DNA of 64,000 bases from Nicotiana tabacum. Lineage: Eukaryota; Streptophyta; Magnoliopsida; Solanales; Solanaceae. Made by a program: the position numbers and the translations under genes. Location of the stretch: positions 60,909,466 through 60,973,465 of the forward strand of contig NC_134082.1 in the NCBI RefSeq assembly GCF_000715075.1, in the 5' to 3' direction. Below the pieces are notes generated by a model. The model was not told the origin of the DNA. It saw nothing but the letters and a program-made list of their open reading frames with translations, and searched no databases. This document shows positions 46,025 to 58,150 of the stretch, piece after piece (the stretch's first letter is position 1; every line of letters begins with the position of its first letter).

Positions 46025-46042
46025 TCCCCAGCGGAGTCGCCA
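46025..46042 (-). other. Ogre primer binding site, tRNA-Arg type
   Basis: Minus strand TGGCGACTCCGCTGGGGA, four bases inside the 5' LTR end. It fits the tRNA-Arg complementarity reported for Ogre elements. Confidence 0.8.
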
Positions 46043-46046
46043 GAGC

Positions 46047-49000
46047 TGTCACACCTCCTTTTTCCGCCCCGCGAGGGGTGAAGGAGTTTTTTCCAATTAA
46101 AGGACAATCGAAACGAGATTTATTTATTTATTTCAGAGTCGCCACTTGAGAGATTTAGGGTGTCCCAAGTCACCAATTTTAATCCCGAATCGAGGAAAAG
46201 AATGACTCTGTATTACAGTCTGCGAACCAGAAATCCGGATAAGGAATTCTGTTAACCCGGGAGAAGGTATTAGGCATTCCCGAGTTCCGTGGTTCTAGCA
46301 CGGTCGCTCAACTATTATATTTGGCTTATTTATCTGATTTTTTAAATAATTAAGAACTTATATGCAAATTTAGTTTTTAAACCGCTTTTATCATTATTCC
46401 TCTTATTATTTTATACAAGAATTGCAACGTTGTGAAAACGCATCTCGAGCCACGTCACAACCAGTGTATACGTGATTTGTTGACGCATTTTGACTCTACC
46501 AAGATTGGGATTTGGGTTACATAAATGCACACCCATGTTTAAGAAAATACCCTTATTAAATATGCGCCAAAATACTACGCGCTATTATACTATTCGGTAG
46601 GACTGTGAAATTTACTAAATGGCCCATCCCGGAATCTAAGTATTTTTTTTTTTTAAAAAAATAAGATTGGAGGACCCTGCAAATTTTGTATTGTTTATAT
46701 TTATTTATTTTTAGCGAAATCCTCCCTTATTTTATGAATATCTTAAAATGACTACATTTCTTTTTATTAAACTTGTCTATAAATACAAAAATCAATTTTT
46801 TACATACTTAAAATAACGTATTAAATACTAGTTTAAGACAAATATTTAACGAAATGAAATATCACTAAAAATGTAATTATAAAAACAATACGGAATTGTC
46901 AAATAATATTTTAAAAGAAACTAATTATCCCATCTAGATTAAATTCACATTGTTAGATGACTTGAGCTATTGAAATTAATTATTTACAATTACGGAGAAT
47001 TAGAAACACTCTTGATTACTAATGCGTATTTCTAAAATTTATTTAATTTAACCTTAACTAACCTTGTTTTAATTCAAATCATGTTATAATACTTGATTCG
47101 CAAAATCAAAAAAAATTCTTGTTTTACCTAAATTTAGCTACATGATTTCGATTAACTTAAGGTTAGCGATACTAAAACCCTTATAAATAAGGAACTTAAT
47201 CAATTTTGCCAAACTGATTTAATAAAGTCATTTTTTACGTTATTTTTTTTCTCGCTCTAATTATTAGACAGTTTAATCAGTAATGAACAGGCTTAAATAT
47301 ATACTACCTAATAATCAGGTTAAGGCATTGTTTAATATACGCTACAACATGTCTAGTTATGCCAAATGACAGTGATTTACAGAATAATAATACATGAAAT
47401 AATCTAAATACAATTAAAAAAAATTAAAACTAAATTAGAAATTTAACATTCCATTCTTCATTTCAGCTTACAAAATGCCAAAATTACAGTTGTGTACATG
47501 ATATTGCCATTATAAGAAGAAGAAAGTCAGCCACGTAGTACGTAATACAGCAACAACAATAATAACCAGCAATCCAGTCAACAGAAATCCCAGTGACAGA
47601 TTTGAAAATCAAAATAAAATCCAGAAACACCGACAACAAACCACGGACAGAAACCAAGGGAATTTTCAGATTTGAAAGGCTAATTAATGTTTAACCCTTA
47701 ATTTCTAAACCCGTATATTAGAATATTTATCAGGTGTGCTACTCTCTCTTCTAATTTCCAGCTCCTTTTTTATTTGTATTTTTTTTCTTTTTTTTTCTTG
47801 AAAGTTTTAATATTTTTCGGAATTTTTCTTTCTCTCTTAAATATTCAGCTCTTTTTTCTCTCTCTCTCCCTATCTGTCTTCCTCTTTTTTTCAAAATCTG
47901 ATCAAGTCCTTCCTTTTATTAACATCTTTCAACATTAAAAAAATTAAAACTTACTATCTTCCACTCATCCCCCTTTTAATCCCACTACCTAATATTTTGT
48001 CCCCCACTTTATTAAACAAATACCTCATTATATCTTGTCCCCCATGCTTATATTAAACAATTGCATTATTCTCCACCATTATATCTTGTCCCCCCATTAT
48101 TGATTATTTTAATATTATCTTAATTTTAATGGAAAGAACACTCAAAATAAATAATTATTCAGAATTTTAATTCCAAAAATACCCCTCTGCCCTTACTGAA
48201 ATTATCATTTTACCCCTGAACGTACTGCAAATTACCAAACTACCCCCATCAGCTATAACCAATTCACCTAATTAATTTCAACCAAAATACAACAAATATG
48301 ACCAATTTCTAAACAAATTTTTAACAACAAATTCAAACTAAATGATGAACAACAAAGAAACAACTAAAATTATCTTGATTGAACAATATTTTTAACAACA
48401 AACAAACCTACTTTCAGATTCAACAACAACAAACATGTATATTCAGATTTCTAAATTCAATAATCATTTGAACTTAAAATTAAATCTAACAACATTACAA
48501 CCAACAATTTCTATATTAAAACTAAACAAGATCATGAAGCAAACTGAAGAAATAATCATAAATGATAAACAACAAACGAGAAAATCAAACTTATACTAAT
48601 TTCGGATTCAATAACAATCAAACAAAGTATGAACATAAATGAAAAGTTTCAACAACAATAACAAGCAAGTTTTATTCAAATTCGAATTAAGCTTAAACAA
48701 AACAAATAAACATATTCAAATCACTAAACTTCAAATAATCAATTGATCTTTTTAATTAACTCCAATAAAATTATAACAAAAATACATGATTCAAAAAATT
48801 AAAAACCAAAACATAAACTCATATTAAATTACCGAATTGAAAACGAACTTCAAACAAAACAAAAACTGAACACGAATTAAATCTAAACTAAACAACAAAG
48901 ATGGATGATTCAAGCGATCGAACTAACATTCTTTTATGTTAAAACTAAACCAAAACAAATGAATAAAAACAAAAATGAAGGAATAATCAAGAAATGATAA

Positions 49001-50359
49001 ATAATGAACAAGAAAAGAATCAAACATATACTTATTTCAAATCCGAAAATATCAAACAAAATACGGAAGAAATGAAACTTAAAACAACTGACCAAAAATG
49101 ACCAACGATGAACTCGAACGGACTCAAACGAAACCAAACGAAACTTTGACAGAACTTCGCCGGACTTTAACCGGACTGCTTCGCTTTTCCTCCGTGTGTG
49201 TGCGTGTAGTTGTGGAAGTTGCTATGGTTGTTTGGTCGAGGGACTGACGTGAGGGAGCAAAAACCACAGCCATGAGAGGTGAGGTTAAGCAGCGGCAGCC
49301 GTGGCAGTTGCTACTTGTTGTTTGGTCGATGAAGGCGACGATAGTTGTTTGGACATGACGACGACGGGGCTGGGGACGATGGATGCTGGTTCGCTGCTGG
49401 GCGCGGTTATGGGTGACGGACTGTTTAGGCGGAACGAGGAAGAAGATGACCGGAGCTCAGCAAATAACCATAGGAGCTTGATGTTGGAGAAGAAATAGAA
49501 AAGAGCCGTTTGGACGTGAAGGAACAGAAGTGAAGAAGAAGAAGAAGATGACGACGGGGCAGCCATGGGAGCTCGACGAGCTTCATCAATGGCGGATAGG
49601 GCTGGGACAGTTGGACGAAGAAGAAGGAGATGAAGACGAGGCAGCCATGGGTGGTCGGAGAGCAGCTTCGTTGTTGCGTCAATGGCGGACGTGAAGATGG
49701 GACTGTTGGACGAAGGGTGGTCGACGGGCGGACATGGGAGGGAAGCTTGGAAGCTTTGAAGAAGAAGAAGGTAAGAGAGGGGCGGGTGGGATTTTTCAAC
49801 AGTGAAATTTTTTTAGGGTTTTGTTTTTTGAAATGAAAGATAGGGAAATAAGGGTGTTGGGTCTTTGGGGTTATGGACTGGGTCGACCCAGTTTGAAATG
49901 GACCGGGTCGTAGGGAAAGGTTGGGTATATTTGGGCCTGTGGTTCAAAATTGAAGAAAAGGCCTAATTCTGATTTTCTTTATATTCTTGCTCTCTTTTCT
50001 TTTACTTCCTAATTAATAAAACTAAAATTCTAAATTAACTTATCAAAAATACTAATTAATTCCAAATAACTATTATCGCACATTTAAATAGCAATTAACG
50101 ATAAAATCGCACAATTTAGACGTTAAATGCTAAAAATGCAAAGTACATTATTTTTTATGATTTTATCATTTTGTAAAACAAACTTAAATAAATACTAAAT
50201 GAAAATGCGACATATTTTATATTTTTATTAATTTAAAACAAATAAACATACACAGACAAAAATACCACAAAAATACAAAAATTTCACACAAAGGAAAATT
50301 GTTTTATTTTGAATTTTTTGGGAGTGATTCTCATACAGGGAAAAAATCACGTGCTCACA
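46047..50359 (-). repeat. 5' LTR of the complete Ogre
   Basis: 4313 bp, pair of 27776-32110, with the same TGTCACACC...GCTCACA ends. Small indels in T/A runs explain the 22-bp length difference. The GC-rich segment at 49150-49920 matches that of the other LTR and may be the transcribed leader region. Confidence 0.95.
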
Positions 50360-50364
50360 GAGGC

Positions 50365-51922
50365 CTCATTTCACTTTTCTGAATAGCCCTAGCCTCATTC
50401 ACATCTTCAGCATCGCAGAACCTCCTGGTAATTTCAAGGGCAGTAGGAAAGGAGTCTAGACAAGGCCACCTTTGCCTTGTATAGTCATCAAACCCTTCAG
50501 AGGGTATATGAAGGATCTCTCCCAGTTTTTCTGCATCAAAGGACACTTGAACTCCTTTCACCAGGCTACTAACCTTACTATCCTTAACCTCTGCATTTTC
50601 CATGAACTCAATGATCTCATTTCTGGCTAGCCTACCATCAATCTGAAGGACCATGTCCTTCCACCCCTGAGCAGCTAAGGCATCCACCAGTCTTATCATT
50701 CCTAGTTCCACCAGGTCTTTCAGCAGTCTACCTTTCAAAATCTTTCTTTTGCCAAACATGGCAAGCTTGTCTTGTTCACCATTAGACTTATCCTCTTCTT
50801 CTTCTTCTCCACTCCATTCCTCATCTTCAGAAATTCTTAATTGTTTACTTTTCACTACAGACCTTGTCCTTTTGGCTAATGAAGGTTCAGCAGCCTCAGA
50901 CACAGAGGAAGACTTCTTGGAAGAAGTCTTGGACTTTTTGGGCTTGGGGGTCTAAACCTCCACTGTTTGAACTTCCTTCTGATGGACTTGTTCCATCTCC
51001 TCAACCTCCACAGCCTCTGAGGACTCTGCAACCTTCCCTTTTCCTTTAGCCAGCCTTTTCTTCTTACTCTCAGCTAGAGCCTTTTAAAGATCAGTCTCAC
51101 TCTACTTCACCCTGCTTCTTATAACTCTTCCATTTGGCAATGAAATTTCAGTAATTGTTGGGGATGAAGCCTTTCTTTTCTTGGAGGGTTTAGGAGCACT
51201 GGGGGCTTTTGGTTTGGGAGTTCTGCATTTTTTGGGATCATAACTTGCCCCAACCTTTTTCAATAGGTCTGCTAGGGTCTCTTTAGTAGATGAACCAGGT
51301 TCATCTCCTTGTGTACTTAGATTAACTAACCCATCAACAGCTTCACCAGAACCACTTTCCCCTGACTTCTTGCCACTCTCTTCTACATCTTCTTGTTCAA
51401 TCTCACAGATACCAGGCATAGACAAATCAGCAGTGGGTGATTGATCAGCCACTCTTTTCCTATTTCCCCTCTCTTTACCACATGCACCCTCTCTCTCTTT
51501 TTATTTTTCAGATTTTTTTTACCTTCGCTCCTTCGTACCTCAGGTAATTCTACGTCCCTGATAGGCCCAACCAGAACAAACCTAGTTTCTAGATTTTCAG
51601 TCAAAGAAGAACTTACCTTAGAAGGGGATTCTTGAGTCTTCTCAAAGTCAAAAGACCCAGGTCCTTCCCCCTCACTAGCGGATTTGTATGACTCAGAATC
51701 AGAGTTGGAGTTAGAGTCTTGGACCTGGCTTGCCTTCAATTTCTCATTTAATTACTTTGAGAGAGCCTAAGACGCTACTGTTTTTCTAGCAAGCATTTTT
51801 ACCCTTCTCATCCTAGGTTTGGGAGATGTACTAGGTGGAGGAGGGGTAGATAAATTAGAGGGAGTGAGTGGTGGAGGAGTTCAAGGATTGTCTTGTGGGT
51901 TTGTCATGATCGCTGGTTTCAT
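50365..51922 (-). pseudogene. SIRE envelope-like ORF, N-terminal half
   Basis: Starts near ATG 51920-51922 (MKPAIMTNPQDNP), with a Pro/Ser-rich N-terminus followed by acidic, low-complexity sequence and basic patches (KKNLKNKKRER, KPSKKRKASSP). A more folded segment begins MFGKRKILKGRLLKDLVELG and continues LVDALAAQGWKDMVL and AEKLGEILHIPSEGFDDY. Frames change at about 51450 and 51100 and stops occur near 51765. The Ogre inserted in frame position 50365. No transmembrane segment is evident in what is visible, so the envelope label rests on position only. Confidence 0.65.
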
Positions 51923-52534
51923 GGGAGAATTGGTGAGTTAGAATTTTGGAGAAGAAAGAAAATGAAAGTAAAGAGAGATTTTTGACGGTTTAGAATTATG
52001 GAGATGGTAGGAGGTAATGATGTGTATTTAAAGAGAAATACACATTTAATGTATAACGGCAGCTTTAGTAGTGGTCAATTAGAGGTCTAATCAACCAGAA
52101 ATTGCAGGTTTGAATGATTGGTTAAGCTTCCCTAGATTTTAGGCATTTTTGTGGTTTAGAGTTCTAAGGCTGACGGAACTAGTTCAAAGCTAACGGATAT
52201 AATTTTCTAAGGAAATGAACAATTGTAGGACTTTTGCTCATGATTTAAATATTTATATTTCTAATTGTGCAGAGCATAAAAAACATACATTAGCTTTCAG
52301 ATGAACCCATACTGATGAACCAGGTTCTTTATTTAGAATTCTCTTGAACATGCCTCAATTTACCATAATAGAGAAAATTTTGTAAGAGATCAGTGAGTCA
52401 TATTAACACATGTCACAAGAGTATACTAATTACAGTATGAAGCTGAGTAAAATTAATCTAGATATTTACACAAGTTCAGATTTCCTAACCAAAAAAAATT
52501 ATTTTTTTTCATTGTGCATTTTGAACTGGTCCTA
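51923..52534 (-). other. spacer between SIRE RNase H and envelope-like ORF
   Basis: About 610 bp, AT-rich; no ORF or motif recognised. Confidence 0.5.
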
Positions 52535-54037
52535 TTAGGTGATCTTAATCATCCCTAATTCCAACATGTTCCTCTCAAAGTTTTCTCTAGTTAGTGTTTT
52601 AGTGAAGATGTCAGCAATTTGTTTATCAGTAGCACAAAATTCTATGGAGCTCAATCCTTTCTCATAGTAATCTCTTAAGAAGTGGTGTCTAACATCTATG
52701 TGCTTAGTCCTCTTATGATGAACAGGGTTCTTTGTCATACTTATAGCACTAGTGTTATCACAGAAGATAGGAATACAACCAACTTCAATGCTAAAATCTA
52801 CCAGCTACTGTTTGATCCACATCAATTGAGCACAACAAGAGGTAGTAGCAACATATTCAGCCTCAACAATGGATAAGGCCACTGAATTTTTCTTTTTAGT
52901 GGCCCATGATACAAGACATGGACCAAGAAAATGAGCCGTACCTAAGGTGATTTTCCTATCCACAAGGAAACCTGCATAATCAGCATCAGCATACCCTACT
53001 AGATTGAAATTACTACCTTTAGGATACCAAAGACACAGATCAGTAGTGCCTTTCAAATATCTCAGTATCCTCTTGACAACAGTCAAGTGAGATTCCTTTG
53101 GATTAGCCTGAAAGCGAGCACAAATCCCTACATTGAAAACTATGTCAGGTTTGGTGGTAGTAAGATACAAAAGTGAACCAATCATACTCCTATACAACTT
53201 CTGATCAACAGATGAACCAGGTTCATCTCTGTCTAATTTAGTGGAAGTTTCAATTGGGGTGTCTATTTCCTTTTATTCATCCATTTAAAACTTTTTGATA
53301 AACTCTTTTGCATATTTCTGCTGATGGATCATGGTTCTATTTGGGTTTTGTTTGATCTGGAAGCCTAAGAAAAAATTAATCTCTCCCATCATACTCATTT
53401 CAAATTCACTCCCCATTAATTTGGCAAAATCCTTACTCCGTTTGTCAGTGGTTGCCCCAAAAATTATGTCATTAACATATATTTGTACCACAAGAAGATC
53501 CTTACCCTTTTCTTTCAAGAATAGAGTACTATCAACTTTACCTCTTTTATAGCCATGTTCAAGCAGGAATTTGGACAATCGTTCATACCATGCTCTAGGA
53601 TCTTGCTTGAGTCCATAGAGAGCCTTGTCTAATTTGTACACATGCTCAGGACATTCCTTACTCTCAAACCCCGGAGGTTGTTTAACAAACACTTTTTCTT
53701 TTAGGTAGCCATTCAGGAAGGCACTTTTTACATACATCTGATGAAGAGTGAATTCCATGTGTGCTGCAAAGGCTATAAGGAGTCTTATTGCCTTCAGTCT
53801 TACAACTAGAGCAAAAGTCTCATCATAATCTATACCCTCCTCTTGGCTATAACCTTGGACCACCAATCTTGCCTTGTTTCTTGTAACTGTTCCATCTTCA
53901 TCAAGTTTGTTTCTGAAGACCCATTTTGTGCCAATCACTGATCTGTCCTTAGGTCTTGGAATTAAATGCCAAACTTGACTTCTCTCGAACTGATTGAGTT
54001 CATCTTGCATTGCATTTTCCCAATCTGTATTTTGCAA
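52535..54037 (-). pseudogene. pol: SIRE reverse transcriptase and RNase H (YVND active site)
   Basis: One frame with stops at 53282-53284, shortly after it (near 53268) and near 52802. RT motifs: HLIPRPKDRSVIGTKWVFRNK, NKARLVVQGYSQEEGIDYDETF, KSAFLNGYLKEKVFVKQPPGF, ALYGLKQDPRAWYERL. The catalytic pair reads QIYVNDIIFG: the first Asp of YVDD is Asn, which should abolish polymerisation. RNase H follows with MIGSLLYLTTTKPDI, YADADYAGFLVDRKITLG, VEAEYVATTSCCAQLMW and HIDVRHHFLRDYYEKG, ending MIKIT plus stop. Confidence 0.92.
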
Positions 54038-54052
54038 AGCCTCAACAACATT

Positions 54053-55732
54053 TTAAGGTTCAATAAGAGAGAGGAAAGCATCAAAAGCGCACAGATTCTT
54101 TAATTGTGATCTAGCTTTAACTCCAGAGGTTAGATCAGTAATTATGTTCTCAATGAGATGAGAACTTTGATACTTGTGAGGTTTCACAACCAGCTGATTT
54201 CTGCTAGATGTTTCTCCCATGTTCTGTTGTTGAGGAACAGGGTCATGAACAAGTTCCTTTGGGGGATTGGTTTCAGTTCCTCTTTGATCAGTTCCTCTTG
54301 CCAGGTTTCCCCGGATGAAAGAACCTGTTCCATCACATGTTCCTTCTTTTGGTGGCACTTTAGCTTTAGCTGAGACTTCACTCAATTCTTTTACGAGCCC
54401 AATAGCTTCATCTTCATGTTCTTGTCTCTTAGAAAGAATGCTAGTTTCATCAAACACTACATGTACACTTTCTTCTACACACAAAGTTATTTTATTGAAC
54501 ACTTTATATGCTTTGCTATGTGAAGAATATCTCAAGAATACTCCCTCGTCACTTCTGGGATCAAACTTACCTAGGGAGTCCTTTCTATTATTGTGCACAA
54601 AGCACTTGCATCCAAATGCCCTAAGATGGGATATATTTGGTTTTCTCCCTTTAAGTAACTCATAGGGAGTCTTCTCTACAAGAGGTCTAGTCTTGCATCT
54701 ATTTATGATATAACATGCAGTGTTTACAACCTCTGCCCAGAAGCTATAGGGCAGCTTACTAGAAAGAAGCATAGTCCTAGCCATATCTTCAAAGGTCCTA
54801 TTCTTTCTTTCAACTACTCCATTTTTTTGAGGAGTCCTAGGGGCAGAGAAGTTATGATCTATACCATGCTCATCACAAAATTCAGCAAACTTAGCATTTT
54901 CAAATTCAGTTCCATGATCAGACCTGATGGATGCAAGTTGATTACCTAGTTGTTTCTGAGTCTTTCTAACAAAGGTAGTAAACATGTCAAATGCTTCATC
55001 CTTAGATGTTAAGAATAGTACCCAGGTAAACCTAGAATAATCATCAACAAGTTCCATCACATATTTCTTACCACATATGCTCAATGTTCTCATTCGACCA
55101 CAGAGATCCATATGAACCAGTTCCAACATCCTGGTTGTGCTTACCATTTTCTTGCTTTTAAAAGATGATCTTACCTGCTCCCCCCTTGCACAGGCCTCGC
55201 AAACTTTGTCTTCCTTGAACTTGATGTTAGGTAACCCTATCACCAAGCCCTTGGAGACTAATTTGTTGAGTTGATTCAGACTTGTATGACCAAGTCTTTT
55301 GTTCCAAAGGAGGGGATCATTGTCCAACACACTCAAGCAAGTGAGTTCATTTTCTAAAAGAGTAGACAATTCTACAATGTAGATATTGTTAACTCTTTTT
55401 CCCTGCAAAACAATCTTGTCAGTGGTAAGGTTAATCACAAAGCATTTAGTAGAGGTAAATGATACAAGGTTACCTCTGTCACACAGTTGTGATACACTGA
55501 TTAGGCTATATTTCAAGCCATCTATCAAGTAGACATTCTCAATGGATTGTGAGTTTGTCTTACCTACCTTTTCAACCCCAATAATCTCACGTTTCTTCCC
55601 ATTTCCAAAGGAGACATTACCTCCTTTTAAGTCCTCAAGTGAAAGGAACTGGTTCTTTCTTCCAGTCATATGTTTTGAGCAACCACTATCAATGAACCAT
55701 ATTTGGCTACTTCCTTTCACTTGGACCTGCAA
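54053..55732 (-). CDS. pol: SIRE protease and integrase
   Basis: 559 codons open, same frame as the RT, separated from it by a TAA at 54053-54055. The protease motif IWFIDSGCSKHMTG is near the start. The pre-integrase region reads LLWNKRLGHTSLNQL and CEACARGEQ (HHCC zinc). The core has HMDLCGRMRTLS (D), SIRSDHGTEFEN (D) and TPQKNGVVERKNRT (E), then RAFGCKCFVHN and a variable C-terminus. The listed first Met is not the true start; the polyprotein begins upstream in gag. This is the best-preserved enzyme block of the element. Confidence 0.88.
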   Translation of the reverse strand: MQVQVKGSSQIWFIDSGCSKHMTGRKNQFLSLEDLKGGNVSFGNGKKREIIGVEKVGKTNSQSIENVYLIDGLKYSLISVSQLCDRGNLVSFTSTKCFVINLTTDKIVLQGKRVNNIYIVELSTLLENELTCLSVLDNDPLLWNKRLGHTSLNQLNKLVSKGLVIGLPNIKFKEDKVCEACARGEQVRSSFKSKKMVSTTRMLELVHMDLCGRMRTLSICGKKYVMELVDDYSRFTWVLFLTSKDEAFDMFTTFVRKTQKQLGNQLASIRSDHGTEFENAKFAEFCDEHGIDHNFSAPRTPQKNGVVERKNRTFEDMARTMLLSSKLPYSFWAEVVNTACYIINRCKTRPLVEKTPYELLKGRKPNISHLRAFGCKCFVHNNRKDSLGKFDPRSDEGVFLRYSSHSKAYKVFNKITLCVEESVHVVFDETSILSKRQEHEDEAIGLVKELSEVSAKAKVPPKEGTCDGTGSFIRGNLARGTDQRGTETNPPKELVHDPVPQQQNMGETSSRNQLVVKPHKYQSSHLIENIITDLTSGVKARSQLKNLCAFDAFLSLIEP

Positions 55733-57257
55733 AAAGAAATCAGGGGTTAGTCTTAGGAATCCAAACTAGTTTGGGTCCCTTTCTATAGGCAAAGGGGTAA
55801 ATCAAATTTCTTTTAGCCCACCCAGGCAGCCTATTTTTCTTTTGAACAAAAGCTTTGTTCTTTTGATTGGCCTTTTCTTTTGCATTACATTCATTTTTGT
55901 AATGACCAGTCTTGCCACAATGTGTGTAGATTTTGTTTTTTCAGGAAGAGTGAGGTACTTGCTTTTGGGATCCCACTTAGGTGCTTGTGCCCTATAGCCA
56001 AGTCCTCTCTTGTTGCTACTGTGATGTTCTTATAGCCAGGATAGTACATCAGAAGCCTTATTTCATTTGCAAGTTCTATCTAGTTCATGTTTTACCTTCC
56101 CTAGATCTTCTTTTAAGACTCTTATTTGCTCATCTTTCCTGTACAACTCATCCTTCATTTTTCCTATGTTTTCTTCTAAGGTGAAATGTGTGTGATCAGC
56201 TTTCTTCTTACCTGTTCTTAATTTTAGTTTTAAATTTTCAGACCTAAGTTTTAGGACACCGGTGTCAAGTTTAAGAACCTGGTTCTTCAACTCAGCATTT
56301 TTACTGTCACTCTCATTAGCCCTAGATTCTAGATTTTTGCACTTGGCTTTTAAGATCACACACTCCCTAGACATCTCTTCCTTCTCATTGTTAATTATCT
56401 CAGACTCATCAATGAAGTCCAGCAACAGTTCAGACAACCTTCCTTTAGACAGAAATTTAATCTTGTCTTTGAGATGAAAGACACTTACCTCTTGTTCATC
56501 ATCTGATTCTCCGATGGCTATAAGTGCTTGTTCATCTCCAGCTTCATCTTCTGAATCCTCATCTGATGTTTCTCCCCAAGCAGCAACCATAGCCTTTGTT
56601 GATCCCTTGCTCCTTTTGGGTTGAACCTGTTCCTTCGTTCAGCCCTTTCCTTCTTCCATTCAATTTCCCACTAAGGACAGTTCTTGATCATGTGATCAGT
56701 CTTACCACATTTGTAGCAACCATCGTTGGTCTATTTCTTAGGAGCCCTTGGTTTGTTGAAGGTTGTACCTCTTGAAGAACCCTTTCCTCTCATTAGGTAC
56801 TTTTTGAAATCTCTTGTGATCATGGCCATTTCATCATCCTCCAGATCTGCACCTTCAGCTATTCTGAGAGCCAGACTTCTTTCCTTCTTGGGTGCATCCA
56901 TTTTAATGGTTTTCCTTCTCAGTTCATAGGCAGTGAGGTTTCCAATCAGTTCATCCAACTTCAGAGTAGCAATGTTCTTTGATTCCTGAATAGAAGTGAT
57001 TTTTCTTTCCCAAGTCACTGGTAAGACCCTTATCAAGATTTTCTCAACCTTGTCTTCTTCAAGGATAATGCTCCCAGGAGATTTAAGTTCATTTGTTAGT
57101 GTTGTGAACCTTGTGTACATCTCCTGGATAGTTTCTCCTTCCTTCATAGTGAAATTCTCATATTGAGAATATAGCAGTATTCCTCTTGATCTCTTTACTT
57201 GAGGAGTTCCTTCATGAGACACTTGTAAAGTGTCCTATATCTCCTTCGTGGTGGTAC
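55733..57257 (-). pseudogene. gag: SIRE gag, 5' end removed by gypsy insertion
   Basis: Minus strand. The capsid region DTLQVSHEGTPQVKRSRGI, with YENFTMKEGETIQEMYTRFT, runs from 57257; a TAG replaces the usual Trp just before DTLQV. A zinc knuckle CYKCGKTDHMIKNC (C-x2-C-x4-H-x4-C) lies at about 56690-56725. A frameshift leads into an acidic coiled-coil region (56590-56063: GETSDEDSEDEAGDEQAL, KNAELKNQVLKLDTGV). A second knuckle near 55895-55930 reads YTHCGKTGHYKNEC, with its first Cys changed to Tyr. The N-terminus of gag lies beyond the inserted element. Confidence 0.85.
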
Positions 57258-57913
57258 TGTCATGACCCCGGTTCGCCCACCGTGAACCATCGTGACAACA
57301 CCTAGTCTCTACGACTAGGTAAGCCTAAATTGCGGAATAAAAACAACTTAAAACAAAGATAAAGTGATATAACAGTGTTTAAAAGTGACGCTCGACATAC
57401 ACAATATAAATTCTCGAAACCAATACAGTTTTCCCAAAACCCAAAAACCCATTAATCACAAGCTAAGGATCACTACAGAGTGCTCTAACTCTAGAATTGT
57501 CTAAAACAAAATAAATACAGGAGGGCTGTAACTATAAGAGAGAATGGAGAGAGACTCCTCGGTCTGCGGACACGGCAGATATACCTCAAAGTCTCCGAAT
57601 GGTCGCCTCGCCTCAAGGATGGTAATTCTGAGTTGAAGTACATGTATCTGCACATGAAAAACATACGTAGAAAGGGCATGAGTATACCACAGCGGTATTC
57701 AGTAAGTGTCAAGCCTAACCTCGGTCGGGTAGTGACGAAGAAGGTCAGGGCCCTACTGAGATTAAATAACTATAAAAATGACAGAATAAGATAAACAGTT
57801 TAATTGAGAATCTACAGTAAGAATCTAATACAGGATAATAAGGAATTCAATAACTGAAATAGAGATAAAGGCAAAACAAAAGGAAATACTACTCATAACA
57901 AGGATGATAACTG

Positions 57914-58150
57914 GGGGATCTCTCAGTATCCTCAATATAGATGTCGGGGATCTCTTGGTATACCAAGGATCTCTTGGTATCCTCAATGTATACGAGGGAT
58001 CTCTTGGTATCCTCAATATATACTAGGGATCTCTTGGTATCCCGAGGATCTCTTGGTATCCTCAATATACATGCCAGGTATCTCTTGGTATCCCGCACCT
58101 CAGTTCAAATCATAAATATGTACAGGGGATCTCCTAGGATACCGTCCCGT
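57914..58150. repeat. short tandem repeat tract in the Tekay LTR
   Basis: Seven to eight irregular units, 20-32 bp, of GGATCTCTTGGTATCC followed by a variable TCAATATA-containing spacer. Length differences between units suggest slippage; the open frames across it are artefacts of periodicity. Confidence 0.85.

Larger units (their letters stand above)
27776..50359 (-). mobile_element. complete Ogre/Tat gypsy retrotransposon, 22,584 bp
   Basis: Flanked by the perfect 5-bp duplication GAGGC (27771-27775, 50360-50364). LTRs are 27776-32110 (4335 bp) and 46047-50359 (4313 bp), both TGTCACACC...GCTCACA on the plus strand. The tRNA-Arg-type PBS is at 46025-46042 and the PPT is beside 32110. Minus-strand order: 5' LTR, leader, ORF1, structured motif, gag, protease, intron, RT, RNase H, second (archaeal-type) RNase H, integrase, 3' non-coding region with structured motifs and minisatellite, 3' LTR. 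Very long LTRs, an extra ORF before gag, an intron and two RNase H domains are Ogre/Tat hallmarks. Coding parts carry nonsense codons and frameshifts, so it is non-autonomous now, yet structurally complete. Confidence 0.95.
50360..57257 (-). mobile_element. SIRE-type copia element, 5' portion (right of the Ogre insertion)
   Basis: Minus strand: gag (with zinc knuckle and coiled coil), protease, integrase, RT, RNase H, then envelope-like ORF, broken by the Ogre at 50359/50365. The right side is broken by a Tekay-type gypsy LTR at 57258, inside gag. The gene order and the extra ORF after RNase H are those of the SIRE/Maximus copia lineage. Confidence 0.9.
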
